This document shows, in pieces, positions 49,837-58,685 of a stretch of 64,000 nt of DNA. The notes beneath the pieces were generated by a model that saw only the letters and a list, made by a program, of their open reading frames with translations, made no database searches and was not told the DNA's origin. Both the position numbers and the translations under genes were made by a program. Each line of letters starts with the position of its first letter. The first letter of the stretch is position 1. This stretch comes from Sphingomonas sp. G-3-2-10 (GTDB lineage: Bacteria > Pseudomonadota > Alphaproteobacteria > Sphingomonadales > Sphingomonadaceae). The stretch is from assembly GCF_012927115.1 (NCBI RefSeq), contig NZ_JABBFY010000001.1, positions 1,550,001-1,614,000 of the forward strand, read 5' to 3'.

Positions 49837-51714
49837 TTACGCTGCCAACGCCTCCAGCGCCTCGCTCGCTTCCATCCAGACAAGCTCGGCGGCCTCGATT
49901 TTCGTGCCCAATTCGCCGCGGCGCTTCATCAGATCGCTCATCGAAAGTTTCGTCAGTGACGGATCGGCCGAAGCGGGATCGAACATCGCCCGCTCAAGCG
50001 CGCTGCGCTGTTCGTTGAGCTTCGCGAGCTGGGTTTCGGCTTCCTTGGCCGCCTTGCGCAGTGCATTGCCCTTCTCGCGCGCTTCGGCAGCGGCGCGGCG
50101 GGCGTCCTTCTTGCTGACCTTGGCGCCGCCGCCGCCCTTTCCTTCCGATCCGCTTTCCTTGCTGAGAACGAAGCCGATATAGTCGTCGATCGACCCATCG
50201 AATTCCTTCGCGGTGCCGCTGTCGACCAGCACGAGGCGATCGGCGGTCATCTCAAGCATGTGGCGATCGTGGCTGACGATCACGACTGCGCCCGAATATT
50301 GGTTGAGCGCCTGGATCAGCGCTTCGCGCGCGTCGACGTCGAGGTGGTTGGTCGGTTCGTCGAGGATCAGCAGGTGCGGCGCATCGCGGGTGATGAGCGC
50401 CAGCGCGAGACGCGCGCGCTCGCCGCCCGAAAGCTTGCCGACCTTGGTCGTGGCCTTGGCCGCCTGGAAGCCGAAGCGGCCGAGCTGGGCGCGGACCGCC
50501 GACTGGCTGGCGCCCTTCATCAGGCGGGTCATGTGATCGAGCGGCGTATCGTCGCGGTCGAGCTCCTCGACCTGATACTGGGTGAAATAGCCCACCTTCA
50601 TCTTGCCGGTGGCGTTCATATCGCCTTCCATCGGCTTGAGCTGGGCGGCGAGCAGGCGGGCGAGCGTGGTCTTGCCGTTGCCGTTGCGGCCGAGCAGCGC
50701 GATGCGATCGTCGGGATCGAGACGCAGGTTTAGGCGCTGAAGGATCGGTGTGGCGCTGTAGCCGACCGAGGCCATGTCGAGCGTGATCAGCGGCGGGCGC
50801 AGTTCGTCCGGATTGGGGAAATCGAAGCTGAGCGAGGGATCGTCGAGCAGTTCGGCGATCGGCTGCATCTTGGCCAGTGCCTTGGCGCGCGACTGCGCCT
50901 GCTTCGCGGTTGAGGCGCGGGCAGAGTTGCGGGCGACGTAATCCTGCAGCTTCTCGCGTTCGGCCTGCTGCTTCGCACGCGCGGACGCGATCTGCGCCTG
51001 ACGCTCGGCGCGCTGGCGTTCGAACGCGTCGTAGCCGCCCGGATAGAGCGTCAGCTTGCCGCGCTCGAGGTGGAGGATGTGATCCACCACATTGTTGAGG
51101 AAATCGCGCTCGTGGCTGACGATCAGGATGGTCGCGGGATAGGATTTCAGGAAGTCCTCGAGCCACAGCACCGCTTCGAGATCGAGATGGTTCGATGGTT
51201 CGTCGAGCAGGAGAAGATCGGGCTGGGAGAAGAGCAGCGAGGCCAGCGCGACGCGCATGCGCCAGCCGCCGGAAAAGCTTTCTAGCGGGCGGTGCTGGGC
51301 CTCTTCGTCGAAGCCGAGGCCGACAAGAATGCGCGAGGCGCGAGACGGCGCGGCGTGGGCGTCGATCGCGTTGAGGCGTTCGTGGATCTCGCCGAGCCGG
51401 TCGGGATCGTGACTGGTCTCACTCTCCTCCAGCAGCGCGGCGCGTTCGAGGTCGGCGGCGAGCACGGTTTCGAACGGAGTGGCGTCGCCGCCCGGCGCTT
51501 CCTGCGCGATATAGCCGATGCGGCGGCCGCGCGGCATTTCGGCCGCGCCGGTGTCCGGATCGAGCTGATCGGCGATCACCTTGACCAACGTGGTCTTGCC
51601 CGCGCCGTTGCGCCCGATCAGGCCGACGCGGCTCTTCGTGGGCAGCGACGCGCTGGCGCCGTCAAGGATGGTCCTGCCGCCGAGGCGGACGGTGATGTCG
51701 TTCAGGTTGAGCAT
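49837..51714 (-). CDS. ABC-F family ATPase (Uup/EttA type)
   Basis: A 625-residue soluble protein with two ABC domains. The first has Walker A GRNGAGKTT and signature FSGGWRMRVALA; the second has GRNGNGKTT and LSGGERARLALA, each followed by a Walker B (LLLDEPSNHLDLE, LILDEPTNHLDVD). The linker between the domains is charged and helical, and the C-terminal region is a coiled coil (KEAETQLAKLNEQRSALERA). ABC-F proteins act on ribosomes during stalled or early translation; there are no membrane segments. The C-terminal coiled coil points towards Uup. Confidence 0.9.
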   Translation of the reverse strand: MLNLNDITVRLGGRTILDGASASLPTKSRVGLIGRNGAGKTTLVKVIADQLDPDTGAAEMPRGRRIGYIAQEAPGGDATPFETVLAADLERAALLEESETSHDPDRLGEIHERLNAIDAHAAPSRASRILVGLGFDEEAQHRPLESFSGGWRMRVALASLLFSQPDLLLLDEPSNHLDLEAVLWLEDFLKSYPATILIVSHERDFLNNVVDHILHLERGKLTLYPGGYDAFERQRAERQAQIASARAKQQAEREKLQDYVARNSARASTAKQAQSRAKALAKMQPIAELLDDPSLSFDFPNPDELRPPLITLDMASVGYSATPILQRLNLRLDPDDRIALLGRNGNGKTTLARLLAAQLKPMEGDMNATGKMKVGYFTQYQVEELDRDDTPLDHMTRLMKGASQSAVRAQLGRFGFQAAKATTKVGKLSGGERARLALALITRDAPHLLILDEPTNHLDVDAREALIQALNQYSGAVVIVSHDRHMLEMTADRLVLVDSGTAKEFDGSIDDYIGFVLSKESGSEGKGGGGAKVSKKDARRAAAEAREKGNALRKAAKEAETQLAKLNEQRSALERAMFDPASADPSLTKLSMSDLMKRRGELGTKIEAAELVWMEASEALEALAA

Positions 51715-51763
51715 GATGCGGCGCGCTTACGGCTTTGGGGTGATTCCCGCAATCATTGCGTTT

Positions 51764-51972
51764 CCCCGCTCCCGCATTCGCGGGAAAGGCAGCGAGGCTT
51801 GGTCCGCGTACTTCACGCGGGCCTGGCCGCAGCGGTGAGGGTCTTCTTGTCGCGTCCGGACCGGGCAGAAGAAGAAGACCCTCACCCGACCTGCATCGGG
51901 TGAACAGCACCCCGCGCTGTTCAGGTCATGCCGGGGGCATGACCGACCCGATGCACCCGCAAGCGGGAGAGG
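51764..51972. repeat. Family B hairpin repeat, copy 3, enlarged
   Basis: It has the outer CCGCTCCCGC/GCGGGAAAG arm, the GAGGGTCTTCTT/AAGAAGACCCTC core and the GCAAGCGGGAGAGG right end. It is about 70 bp longer than the other copies because of an extra structured insert (51892-51955). It fills almost the whole 273-bp gap between the ABC-F gene start and the carboxylase alpha gene stop. Confidence 0.75.
51892..51955. other. Perfect three-way-junction palindrome inside the family B repeat
   Basis: The outer stem TGCATCGGGT/ACCCGATGCA (51892-51901 with 51946-51955) encloses two hairpins: GAACAGC/GCTGTTC (7 bp, 7-nt loop) and GGTCATGCC/GGCATGACC (9 bp, 3-nt loop). All pairs are Watson-Crick. The structure is compact and is absent from the other three copies. 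Confidence 0.7.
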
Positions 51973-51987
51973 GCCAAGAGAAGAGCG

Positions 51988-53919
51988 TTATTCCGCCGCT
52001 TCCACACGCACCAGCACCGTGCCTTCGGTGACCTGCGCGCCGGCTTCGGCGTTGAGTTCGGCGACCACGCCGTCGAACGGGGCGCTCATGCCATGCTCCA
52101 TCTTCATCGCTTCGAGCGTGAGCAGGCGCTGGCCCTTGGTCACCGTATCCCCCGCCGCGACATCGACCGAGGTGACGCGGCCGGGCATCGGGGCGAGCAG
52201 CGCGCCGTCGCCGGCCGAAGCATGTCCGCCGGCAGCAGCACGGTACGTGGTGATCTTCCACGTCTTTCCGTTCTCTACGGCATAGACCGCATCATCGACA
52301 TGCAGCATCTCGATATAGGGTTCGGCGGCATCGGGCAGGAGCGGCAGGGAAACTTCATAGCGCCTTCCCTCCGCCGATAGCGCCATGACGGTCGACGGTG
52401 GAGCGTTGAGGCGGAATCCGCTCGGAATGGTCCATGCACCGACCGTCCCCGCATTGCGATGCACAGAAAACAGGCTTGCCTCATCCCGCAGCTTTCGCGC
52501 CGCTGCCCTGAGCAAGTCGGGGTCCGGAGCGTCCGGGATGGCAAGATCGTCGGCATATTGCTCGATGAACCCCGTGCTAAGGTCTCCTGCCCGAAACGCT
52601 TCATGATCGAGCGCGGCGACAACAAACGGCGTATTCGTCTTCACCGGCCAAACCAGCGTGTCGGCCATCGCATCTACCAGCTCGTCGATCGCTGCGTTGC
52701 GATCCTCGCCCCATGCGATCACCTTCGCAATCATCGGATCATAATAGGGCTGAACGGTATCGCGAGCCTCGATACCGGTATCGATGCGAAGTTCATCACC
52801 GGTCTCGAAACGCGAAAAACGACCGATCGTCATCAGTTCAATCTTGCCGGTACTGGGCAGAAAGCCCTTTTCCGGATCTTCGGCGTAGAGACGCGCCTCG
52901 ACGGCCCAGCCGTTAATCTCCAACGCCTCTTGCTTCAGCGGCAGCGGCTCCCCGCTCGCCACGCGCAACTGCCATTCGACCAGATCCTGCCCGGTGATCT
53001 CCTCGGTCACCGGATGCTCGACCTGAAGCCGCGTGTTCATTTCCATGAACCAGATGCGGTCGGCGCGCAGGCCTTCGCTGGCGTCGGCGATGAATTCGAT
53101 GGTACCGGCGCCGACATAGTCGACGGCCTTGGCGGCGCGGACGGCGGCGGCGCAGATCGCCTCGCGAGTCTCCGGGTCCATGCCCGGCGCGGGGGCTTCC
53201 TCGATCACTTTCTGGTGGCGGCGCTGGAGCGAGCAGTCGCGTTCGAACAGATGGACGACATTGCCGTGGCTGTCGCCGAACACCTGCACTTCGATATGGC
53301 GCGGACTGAGGATGTATTTCTCGATCAGCACGCGATCGTCGCCGAACGACGAAGCGGCTTCGCGCTTGCAGCTGGCGAGCGCGTCGGCGAAGTCGGCGGC
53401 GGCATCGACGCGACGCATCCCCTTCCCGCCCCCGCCCGCGACGGCCTTGATCAGCACCGGGTAACCGATGGCGTCGGCCTCGGCCTGGAGGCGCTCGGCC
53501 GACTGGTCCTCGCCGAGATAGCCCGGCGTGACGGGGACGCCCGCGGCGATCATCCGTTCCTTGGCGGCATCCTTCAGGCCCATCGCGGTGATGCTGTCGG
53601 GATTGGGGCCGACCCAGACGAGGCCGGCATCCTTCACCGCCTGCGCGAAGCCGGCGTTTTCGGAGAGGAAGCCATAGCCGGGATGGATCGCCTCGGCGCC
53701 GGACTGTTTCGCGGCGGCGATGATCTTTTCACCGATCAGGTACGATTCACGCGCAGGCGATGGGCCGATATGGATCGCTTCGTCGGCCTCGCGGACGTGC
53801 AGCGCCTTCGCATCGGCGTCCGAATAGACCGCGACAGTGCGGATGCCCATCTCGCGCGCGGTGCGGATGATGCGGCAGGCGATCTCGCCGCGATTGGCGA
53901 TTAGGAGGGATTTGATCAT
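51988..53919 (-). CDS. mccA: Methylcrotonyl-CoA carboxylase alpha subunit (biotin carboxylase/carrier)
   Basis: A 643-residue protein starting at ATG 53919. Domains in order: biotin carboxylase (IANRGEIACRIIRTA at the N terminus, GGGGKGMRRV ATP loop, FMEMNTRLQVEHPVTE active site), a linker domain, and a C-terminal biotin carrier with the lysine in LEAMKMEHGM. It carboxylates biotin and passes it to the beta subunit for the leucine pathway. Family A element, NTF2-like, acyltransferase and DUF3088 genes lie between it and mccB. It overlaps DUF3088 by ATGA. A propionyl-CoA carboxylase assignment is less likely because of the linked isovaleryl-CoA dehydrogenase. Confidence 0.88.
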   Translation of the reverse strand: MIKSLLIANRGEIACRIIRTAREMGIRTVAVYSDADAKALHVREADEAIHIGPSPARESYLIGEKIIAAAKQSGAEAIHPGYGFLSENAGFAQAVKDAGLVWVGPNPDSITAMGLKDAAKERMIAAGVPVTPGYLGEDQSAERLQAEADAIGYPVLIKAVAGGGGKGMRRVDAAADFADALASCKREAASSFGDDRVLIEKYILSPRHIEVQVFGDSHGNVVHLFERDCSLQRRHQKVIEEAPAPGMDPETREAICAAAVRAAKAVDYVGAGTIEFIADASEGLRADRIWFMEMNTRLQVEHPVTEEITGQDLVEWQLRVASGEPLPLKQEALEINGWAVEARLYAEDPEKGFLPSTGKIELMTIGRFSRFETGDELRIDTGIEARDTVQPYYDPMIAKVIAWGEDRNAAIDELVDAMADTLVWPVKTNTPFVVAALDHEAFRAGDLSTGFIEQYADDLAIPDAPDPDLLRAAARKLRDEASLFSVHRNAGTVGAWTIPSGFRLNAPPSTVMALSAEGRRYEVSLPLLPDAAEPYIEMLHVDDAVYAVENGKTWKITTYRAAAGGHASAGDGALLAPMPGRVTSVDVAAGDTVTKGQRLLTLEAMKMEHGMSAPFDGVVAELNAEAGAQVTEGTVLVRVEAAE

Positions 53920-54224
53920 GGATGGCGTTCCGGGAAACCGTGGCGGGTGTGGAGGGCGGCGAGCAGGGCTTCGATCTCGTTGACGAAGCCGCCGTCGTGG
54001 AAGACGAGCGCGGGGAGATTCTGGTTTTCCTCGCCGATCGCTGCGACGACTTCGGCGCGCGGGCGGGGATAGGCGACGCGGATCACGTCGAGATTGGCGG
54101 CGCGATCCGGCAAGGTCGCGAGCAGCCCCTCCACCGTGACGCAATCCTTGCAATAGAAGGCGCGGCCGGGGAGCGCGGCGTCGGCGAATTCGGGTTCGAG
54201 GATGTAGAGGCGGTCGCGAGTCAT
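53916..54224 (-). CDS. DUF3088-like small protein
   Basis: A 102-residue protein starting at ATG 54224, coupled to its neighbours by ATGA overlaps on both sides. The sequence has FYCKDCVTVEGLLATLPD near the N terminus, a CxxC pair in a thioredoxin-like beta/alpha pattern, followed by IRVAYPRPRAEVVAAIGE and LPALVFHDGG. It matches DUF3088 in overall form. A thiol or redox role is possible from the CxxC and the LPALVF cis-Pro-like segment but is not proven. The function in leucine catabolism, if any, is unknown. Confidence 0.75.
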   Translation of the reverse strand: MTRDRLYILEPEFADAALPGRAFYCKDCVTVEGLLATLPDRAANLDVIRVAYPRPRAEVVAAIGEENQNLPALVFHDGGFVNEIEALLAALHTRHGFPERHP

Positions 54225-54844
54225 TTGCGGTTGGTTCCGATGATCGTGTCGAGGTCGTGCGCGGTGCGTTCGGGGTGGCGCGCGGTCTTGTCGCGGTAGA
54301 AATCGACGATCTGGCGCATATCCGCTTCGTAATCGCCGGTCGGCATGATCGCAGGGCCGAGACCACCGACCTTTCGGGCATAGTCGACATAGCCGAGCAC
54401 CAGCGGCACCCCTGCCCCCATCGCGATATGATAGAAGCCGGTGCGCCACTGGGTGACCGCGCTGCGGGTGCCCTCGGCGGCGATGATCAGCATGAATTCC
54501 TTGCGCGCGGCGAATTCGGCGACGATCGCATCGACATAGTTGCGCGACGCCGAACGGTCGATCGGCACCCCGCCCATATCGAGCATGAAGCGCCGCATCG
54601 GCCATTTGAACAGGCTGGCCTTGCCCATGAAATGCGCCTTGATGCCAAGCGCGTTGGTGAGGCCCAGCACATTGACGAAATCCCAGTTCGACGTGTGCGG
54701 CGCAGCGAGGATGACGCAGCGCCGGTCGGCCGGCGGCGTACCCTCCGCCTTCCACCCGCGAGTGCGGTAGAACCACAGCAGCAACCGCCGCACGATCCGC
54801 GACAGCAAGGCCGGTGGGGGATCGAGGCGGTCGCCTTGGTTCAC
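54221..54844 (-). CDS. 1-acyl-glycerol-3-phosphate acyltransferase-like protein
   Basis: A 207-residue protein. GTG 54844 is chosen because its GTGA overlaps the stop of the NTF2-like gene. The PlsC-type catalytic block is present in a variant form, APHTSNWDF (HxxxxD), with FMLIIAAEGTRS as the phosphate-binding motif. One N-terminal hydrophobic segment is near residues 14-24. Family members acylate lysophosphatidic acid or other glycolipid acceptors. Its place in a leucine-catabolic operon is unexplained. An alternative is a related lysophospholipid acyltransferase. Confidence 0.85.
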   Translation of the reverse strand: MNQGDRLDPPPALLSRIVRRLLLWFYRTRGWKAEGTPPADRRCVILAAPHTSNWDFVNVLGLTNALGIKAHFMGKASLFKWPMRRFMLDMGGVPIDRSASRNYVDAIVAEFAARKEFMLIIAAEGTRSAVTQWRTGFYHIAMGAGVPLVLGYVDYARKVGGLGPAIMPTGDYEADMRQIVDFYRDKTARHPERTAHDLDTIIGTNRK

Positions 54845-55341
54845 TGCGCCTCGCAGCCGGTGGTGCGCGACGAGAAAGTGAGGTTGAGCACCTTCCACGT
54901 GCCGTTTTCGCGGATCAGGTCGAAATGGTCGTAGCCGCAATTGTTGAGCTTGCCGTTCACCCAGACGGTGAAGGGCGCCCAGACCATCGCGACATTGCCG
55001 TCGATCTCGATCGCGGGATGGGTGATGCGCTCCTTGAAGCCGTCGCCGGGCTTGAGGCCGCTGGCGAACTCGCTCCAGTTGCCGTGGCGGACCTTGCCCT
55101 CCTCGGCCATCGTGACGCGGCCATCGGGATAGACGTGGCGCAGCACGGCCGCGCCGTCGCCGGCTTCGAACGCAGCGAAGAGCGCGTTGATCGGGGCGAG
55201 GACGGCGGTGGCGTCGGGGTCTTCATAGGGAAGCGGGTTGGCCGGGGGGAGTTTGGCGATCGGCGTGACGGGACCGGACTGGGCGAAGGCCGCGCCGGGG
55301 AGGAGAAGGGCGGCGGTGGCGGCGAGGAGGAGATGGCGCAT
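54841..55341 (-). CDS. Exported NTF2-like (SnoaL/DUF4440-type) protein
   Basis: A 166-residue protein. ATG 55341 is preferred over ATG 55344 by spacing from GAAGGA. The signal peptide reads RHLLLAATAALLLPGAAFAQ. The mature part has an NTF2-like cone fold: INALFAAFEAGDGAAVLRHV, YPDGRVTMAEEGK, VAMVWAPFTVWVNGKL, CGYDHFDLIRENGTWKVLNL. These bind small molecules or are enzymes of diverse kinds. Two Cys near NNCGYD and TTGC could pair. Just upstream is the DUF559 element, whose left end lies 10-13 bp from the start codon. Confidence 0.8.
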   Translation of the reverse strand: MRHLLLAATAALLLPGAAFAQSGPVTPIAKLPPANPLPYEDPDATAVLAPINALFAAFEAGDGAAVLRHVYPDGRVTMAEEGKVRHGNWSEFASGLKPGDGFKERITHPAIEIDGNVAMVWAPFTVWVNGKLNNCGYDHFDLIRENGTWKVLNLTFSSRTTGCEAQ

Positions 55342-55351
55342 CATTGGTCCT

Positions 55352-55732
55352 TCAATTCCTCCCCGGAACGGGGAGGGGGACCGTCCGAAGGACGGTGGAG
55401 GGGCCCCGCTCACGGCAAGCCGCAACGATGCCCGTGATCACAGTATCAAGATTTCCGAGAACGTCGCGCGCGGGAATGCGAAGCGTATCAAAACCCAGTT
55501 CCGCAATGTGCCGGTCACGCGCTGCATCGCGCTCCGGTCGATCGCCACGGCCGTGCGCTTCCCCATCCACTTCGATGGCAAGCCGGGTTTCGAGACATGC
55601 GAAGTCGAGCCGATATCCGCGCTGCGGATTCTGGCGCCGGAACCGAAACCCACCCGGCCCCTTACGAAGCGCCTGCCAGAGCCGGACTTCGGAAAAGGAC
55701 ATGGCCTTCCGGTCCGCGCGGGCCTGCTTCAC
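55352..55732 (-). CDS. DUF559 endonuclease-like protein within a repeat element
   Basis: About 126 residues. GTG 55732 is chosen from the family pattern (VKQARADRKAMSFSEVRLWQAL); ATG 55702 is possible. DUF559 proteins have a very-short-patch-repair-like nuclease fold. The key block is present: GGFRFRRQNPQRGYRLDFAC, then LAIEVDGEAH (E-x-D and His) and FDTLRIPARDVL. Its 3' end runs through the 50-bp inverted repeat (TVPLPVPGRN) and stops on the last base of the element. It is enclosed by inverted repeats with no other gene. Whether it cuts DNA or moves the element is not shown. Confidence 0.75.
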   Translation of the reverse strand: MKQARADRKAMSFSEVRLWQALRKGPGGFRFRRQNPQRGYRLDFACLETRLAIEVDGEAHGRGDRPERDAARDRHIAELGFDTLRIPARDVLGNLDTVITGIVAACRERGPSTVLRTVPLPVPGRN

Positions 55733-55823
55733 GTGTTTAATAGGCGCGCGCAGGACCCTGGGCTGGCGTGGGCCCCCTCCACCGTCCTTCGGACGGTCCC
55801 CCTCCCCGTTCCGGGGAGGAATT
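55354..55823. mobile_element. 470-bp DUF559 element with perfect 50-bp terminal inverted repeats
   Basis: Left end 55354-55403 and right end 55774-55823 are exact reverse complements over 50 bp, both beginning AATTCCTCCCCGGAACGGGG. The 370-bp interior is almost all coding for a DUF559 protein. If the ends are read as ATTCC/GGAAT, the 4-bp TTCA flanks both sides (55351-55354 and 55823-55826), a possible target duplication. The same ends, with short non-coding interiors, occur at 27898-28035 and 62821-62963. It lies between mccB and the NTF2-like gene. Confidence 0.75.
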
Positions 55824-55842
55824 TCAGGGACACCCTCCCCCA

Positions 55843-57444
55843 TCACATCCGGAACACGCCGAACTGCGGGCGGTCCGGGATCGGGGCGTTGAGCGTCGCG
55901 GCGAAGGCTAACCCCAGCACATCGCGGGTCTGCGCCGGGTCGATGATGCCGTCGTCCCACAGGCGGGCCGTCGCGTGCCACGGATTGCCTTCGGCTTCGT
56001 AGCTGGCGCGGATCGGGGTCTTGAAGGCTTCGGCTTCCTCGGGCGTCCATTTGTCCGCGTCGCGGTGAACCGTCGCCAGCACGCTCGCGGCCTGTTCGCC
56101 GCCCATCACCGAGATGCGGCTGTTGGGCCAGCTGAACAGGAAGCGCGGGGAATAAGCGCGGCCGCACATGCCGTAATTGCCCGCGCCGAAGCTGCCGCCG
56201 ATCAGCACGGTGATCTTGGGCACGCTGGCGGTGGCGACGGCGGTGACGAGCTTCGCGCCATGCTTGGCGATGCCCTCCGCCTCGTACTTGCCCCCGACCA
56301 TGAAGCCCGAAATGTTCTGAAGAAACAGCAACGGGACCTTCCGCTGGCAGGCCAGTTCGATGAAGTGCGCGCCCTTCACGGCGCTTTCGCTGAACAGCAC
56401 GCCGTTATTGGCGAGGATCGCGACCGGCATCCCCCAGATATGGGCGAAGCCGCAGACGAGCGACGTGCCGTACAGCGCCTTGAACTCGTGGAACTCGCTG
56501 CCGTCGACCAGCCGGGCAATGACTTCGTGCACGTCGTATGGTGCGCGGACGTCCTGCGGCAGAATGCCGTACAGTTCCTCGGGATCGAAGCGCGGCGGGC
56601 GCGGCTCGCGGATGTTCACGTCGGCCTGACGATCCGGCTGGAGCGTCGCGACGATATCGCGGACGATCGACAGCGCATGTTCGTCATTCTCGGCGACATG
56701 ATCGACCACGCCGGACTTGCGCCCATGCAGATCGCCGCCGCCGAGATCCTCGGCGGTGATCACTTCGCCGGTCGCGGCCTTCACCAGCGGCGGGCCGGCG
56801 AGGAAGATCGTGCCCTGATTGCGGACGATCACGCTCTCGTCGCTCATCGCGGGGACGTACGCCCCGCCCGCGGTGCAGCTGCCCATGACGCAGGCGATCT
56901 GGGGAATGCCCTGCGCCGACATATTGGCCTGATTGAAGAAGATGCGGCCGAAATGGTCGCGGTCCGGGAACACCTCGGCCTGATGCGGCAGGTTCGCGCC
57001 GCCACTGTCGACCAGATAGATGCACGGCAGCCGGTTGGCCTCGGCGATCTCCTGCGCGCGGAGATGCTTCTTCACCGTCATCGGATAATAGGTGCCGCCC
57101 TTCACCGTGGCGTCGTTGCACACGATCATGACGGTGCGGCCCGAGACGCGGCCGACGCCGGCGATCACGCCCGCGCCGGGGACTTCGCCGTCGTAAAGGT
57201 CGTTGGCGGCGAGCTGGCCGATTTCGAGGAAGGGCGAGCCGGGATCGAGCAGCCGTTCGACGCGGTCGCGCGGGAGCAGCTTGCCGCGCGAGGTATGGCG
57301 CTCGCGCGACTTTTCGTTGCCGCCCAGCGCGGACTGGGCGACGTCGGCGCGGAGCTTTTCGGCAAGCGCGCGGTTGTGCGCGGCATTGGCCTTGAAGGTG
57401 TCGCTATCGGGGGAGAGCGCGGTGGTGAGGATGGGACCGCTCAC
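55843..57444 (-). CDS. mccB: Methylcrotonyl-CoA carboxylase beta subunit (carboxyltransferase)
   Basis: A 533-residue protein starting at GTG 57444 within the stop of the upstream dehydrogenase (GTGA). The carboxyltransferase crotonase folds are evident: [19 protein letters not shown] (biotin/CoA-binding region), [32 protein letters not shown] and [37 protein letters not shown]. It transfers the carboxyl group to 3-methylcrotonyl-CoA in leucine breakdown. It is 20 bp from the DUF559 element, which separates it from the alpha-subunit side of the operon. Confidence 0.93.
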   Translation of the reverse strand: MSGPILTTALSPDSDTFKANAAHNRALAEKLRADVAQSALGGNEKSRERHTSRGKLLPRDRVERLLDPGSPFLEIGQLAANDLYDGEVPGAGVIAGVGRVSGRTVMIVCNDATVKGGTYYPMTVKKHLRAQEIAEANRLPCIYLVDSGGANLPHQAEVFPDRDHFGRIFFNQANMSAQGIPQIACVMGSCTAGGAYVPAMSDESVIVRNQGTIFLAGPPLVKAATGEVITAEDLGGGDLHGRKSGVVDHVAENDEHALSIVRDIVATLQPDRQADVNIREPRPPRFDPEELYGILPQDVRAPYDVHEVIARLVDGSEFHEFKALYGTSLVCGFAHIWGMPVAILANNGVLFSESAVKGAHFIELACQRKVPLLFLQNISGFMVGGKYEAEGIAKHGAKLVTAVATASVPKITVLIGGSFGAGNYGMCGRAYSPRFLFSWPNSRISVMGGEQAASVLATVHRDADKWTPEEAEAFKTPIRASYEAEGNPWHATARLWDDGIIDPAQTRDVLGLAFAATLNAPIPDRPQFGVFRM

Positions 57445-58589
57445 GAAGCCGCTCCGATCAGCTCGCGGCCGATCAGCATGCGGCGAATCTCGTTCGTCCC
57501 TGCGCCGATGTCGAGCAGCTTGGCGTCGCGCATATAGCGTTCGACCGGCCAGTCCTTGGTATAGCCTGCCCCGCCCAGCGCCTGAATGGCTTCCAGCGAA
57601 ACCTTCACCGCATTCTCGCTGGCCAGCAGGATCGCGCCCGCTGCGTCGAAGCGCGTGGTGCGGCCCGCGTCGCAATTCTTGGCGACGGTATAGACGTAAG
57701 CGCGAGCCGAATTGAGCGCGACATACATGTCGGCGACCTTTGCCTGCATCAGCTGGAAGCTGCCGATCGGCACCCCGAACTGCTTGCGATCGCGGATATA
57801 GGGGATCACCACGTCGAGGCACGCCTGCATGATGCCGAGCTGGATGCCGGCGAGCACGGTGCGCTCGTAATCGAGGCCGCTCATCAGCACGCCGACGCCG
57901 CCGTTGAGCGGGCCCATCACGTTTTCCTCGGGCACTTCGCAATCGTCGAACACGAGTTCTGCGGTCGGCGAACCGCGCATCCCCATCTTCTCGATCTTCT
58001 GGCCGATCGAGAAGCCGGGCATGTCCTTTTCGATGATGAAGGTGGTGATGCCGCGCGAGCCTTCGCCCGTCTTCGCGTACACGACCAGCGTGTCGGCAAA
58101 GGCCGCGTTGGTGATCCAGAACTTGGTGCCATTAAGCACGTAACCGCGATCGGTCTTGCGCGCCTGGAGCTTCATCGAGACGACGTCGCTGCCCGCCCCG
58201 CTTTCCGACATCGCAAGGCTGCCGACATGCTCGCCCGAGACGAGCTTGGGGAGGTACTTTGCCTTCTGCTCCTCATTCGCCCAGCGGCTGATCTGGTTGA
58301 CGCACAGGTTGGAGTGCGCGCCATAGCTGAGGCCGATCGACGCCGAGGCGCGGGACACTTCCTCGCAGGCGATGACATGTTCGAGATAGCCAAGGCCCAG
58401 GCCGCCCCATTGCTCGTCCACGGTGATGCCGTGCAGGCCGAGTTCGCCCATCGCCGGCCACAGCTCGCGCGGGAACCAGTCATCGGCGTCGATCTTCGCG
58501 GCGAGCGGTTCGATCTGCTCCTTCGCGAAGCGCGCCGTGGTGTCGCGGATCATCTCCGCATTCTCACCCAGCCCGAAATCCAGTTCCAT
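57441..58589 (-). CDS. liuA: Isovaleryl-CoA dehydrogenase
   Basis: A 382-residue acyl-CoA dehydrogenase starting at ATG 58589. It shows the flavin and substrate motifs of the family: [29 protein letters not shown], and [22 protein letters not shown] near the end, plus the isovaleryl-type catalytic-base segment [11 protein letters not shown]. It oxidises isovaleryl-CoA to 3-methylcrotonyl-CoA and feeds electrons to ETF. It overlaps mccB by GTGA, and is divergent from a LysR gene. No enoyl-CoA hydratase gene (liuC) follows in this window, so that step must be elsewhere. Confidence 0.92.
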   Translation of the reverse strand: MELDFGLGENAEMIRDTTARFAKEQIEPLAAKIDADDWFPRELWPAMGELGLHGITVDEQWGGLGLGYLEHVIACEEVSRASASIGLSYGAHSNLCVNQISRWANEEQKAKYLPKLVSGEHVGSLAMSESGAGSDVVSMKLQARKTDRGYVLNGTKFWITNAAFADTLVVYAKTGEGSRGITTFIIEKDMPGFSIGQKIEKMGMRGSPTAELVFDDCEVPEENVMGPLNGGVGVLMSGLDYERTVLAGIQLGIMQACLDVVIPYIRDRKQFGVPIGSFQLMQAKVADMYVALNSARAYVYTVAKNCDAGRTTRFDAAGAILLASENAVKVSLEAIQALGGAGYTKDWPVERYMRDAKLLDIGAGTNEIRRMLIGRELIGAAS

Positions 58590-58664
58590 TTCAGCCTCTC
58601 CAAATTCGTTGGCGCGGTCTAGCAGACGCGGTGATGCAAGAAAAATTGAAGGTATTGGCGGAAC

Positions 58665-58685
58665 ATCATAGATAGCACCTATGAT
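58665..58685. promoter_or_regulatory. Inverted repeat overlapping the LysR start codon
   Basis: ATCATAG (58665-58671) and CTATGAT (58679-58685) form a perfect dyad with 7 bp between, a size usual for LysR sites (T-N11-A type). Its right half covers the ATG of the LysR gene, so binding would block both transcription and translation initiation of the regulator. Confidence 0.6.
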
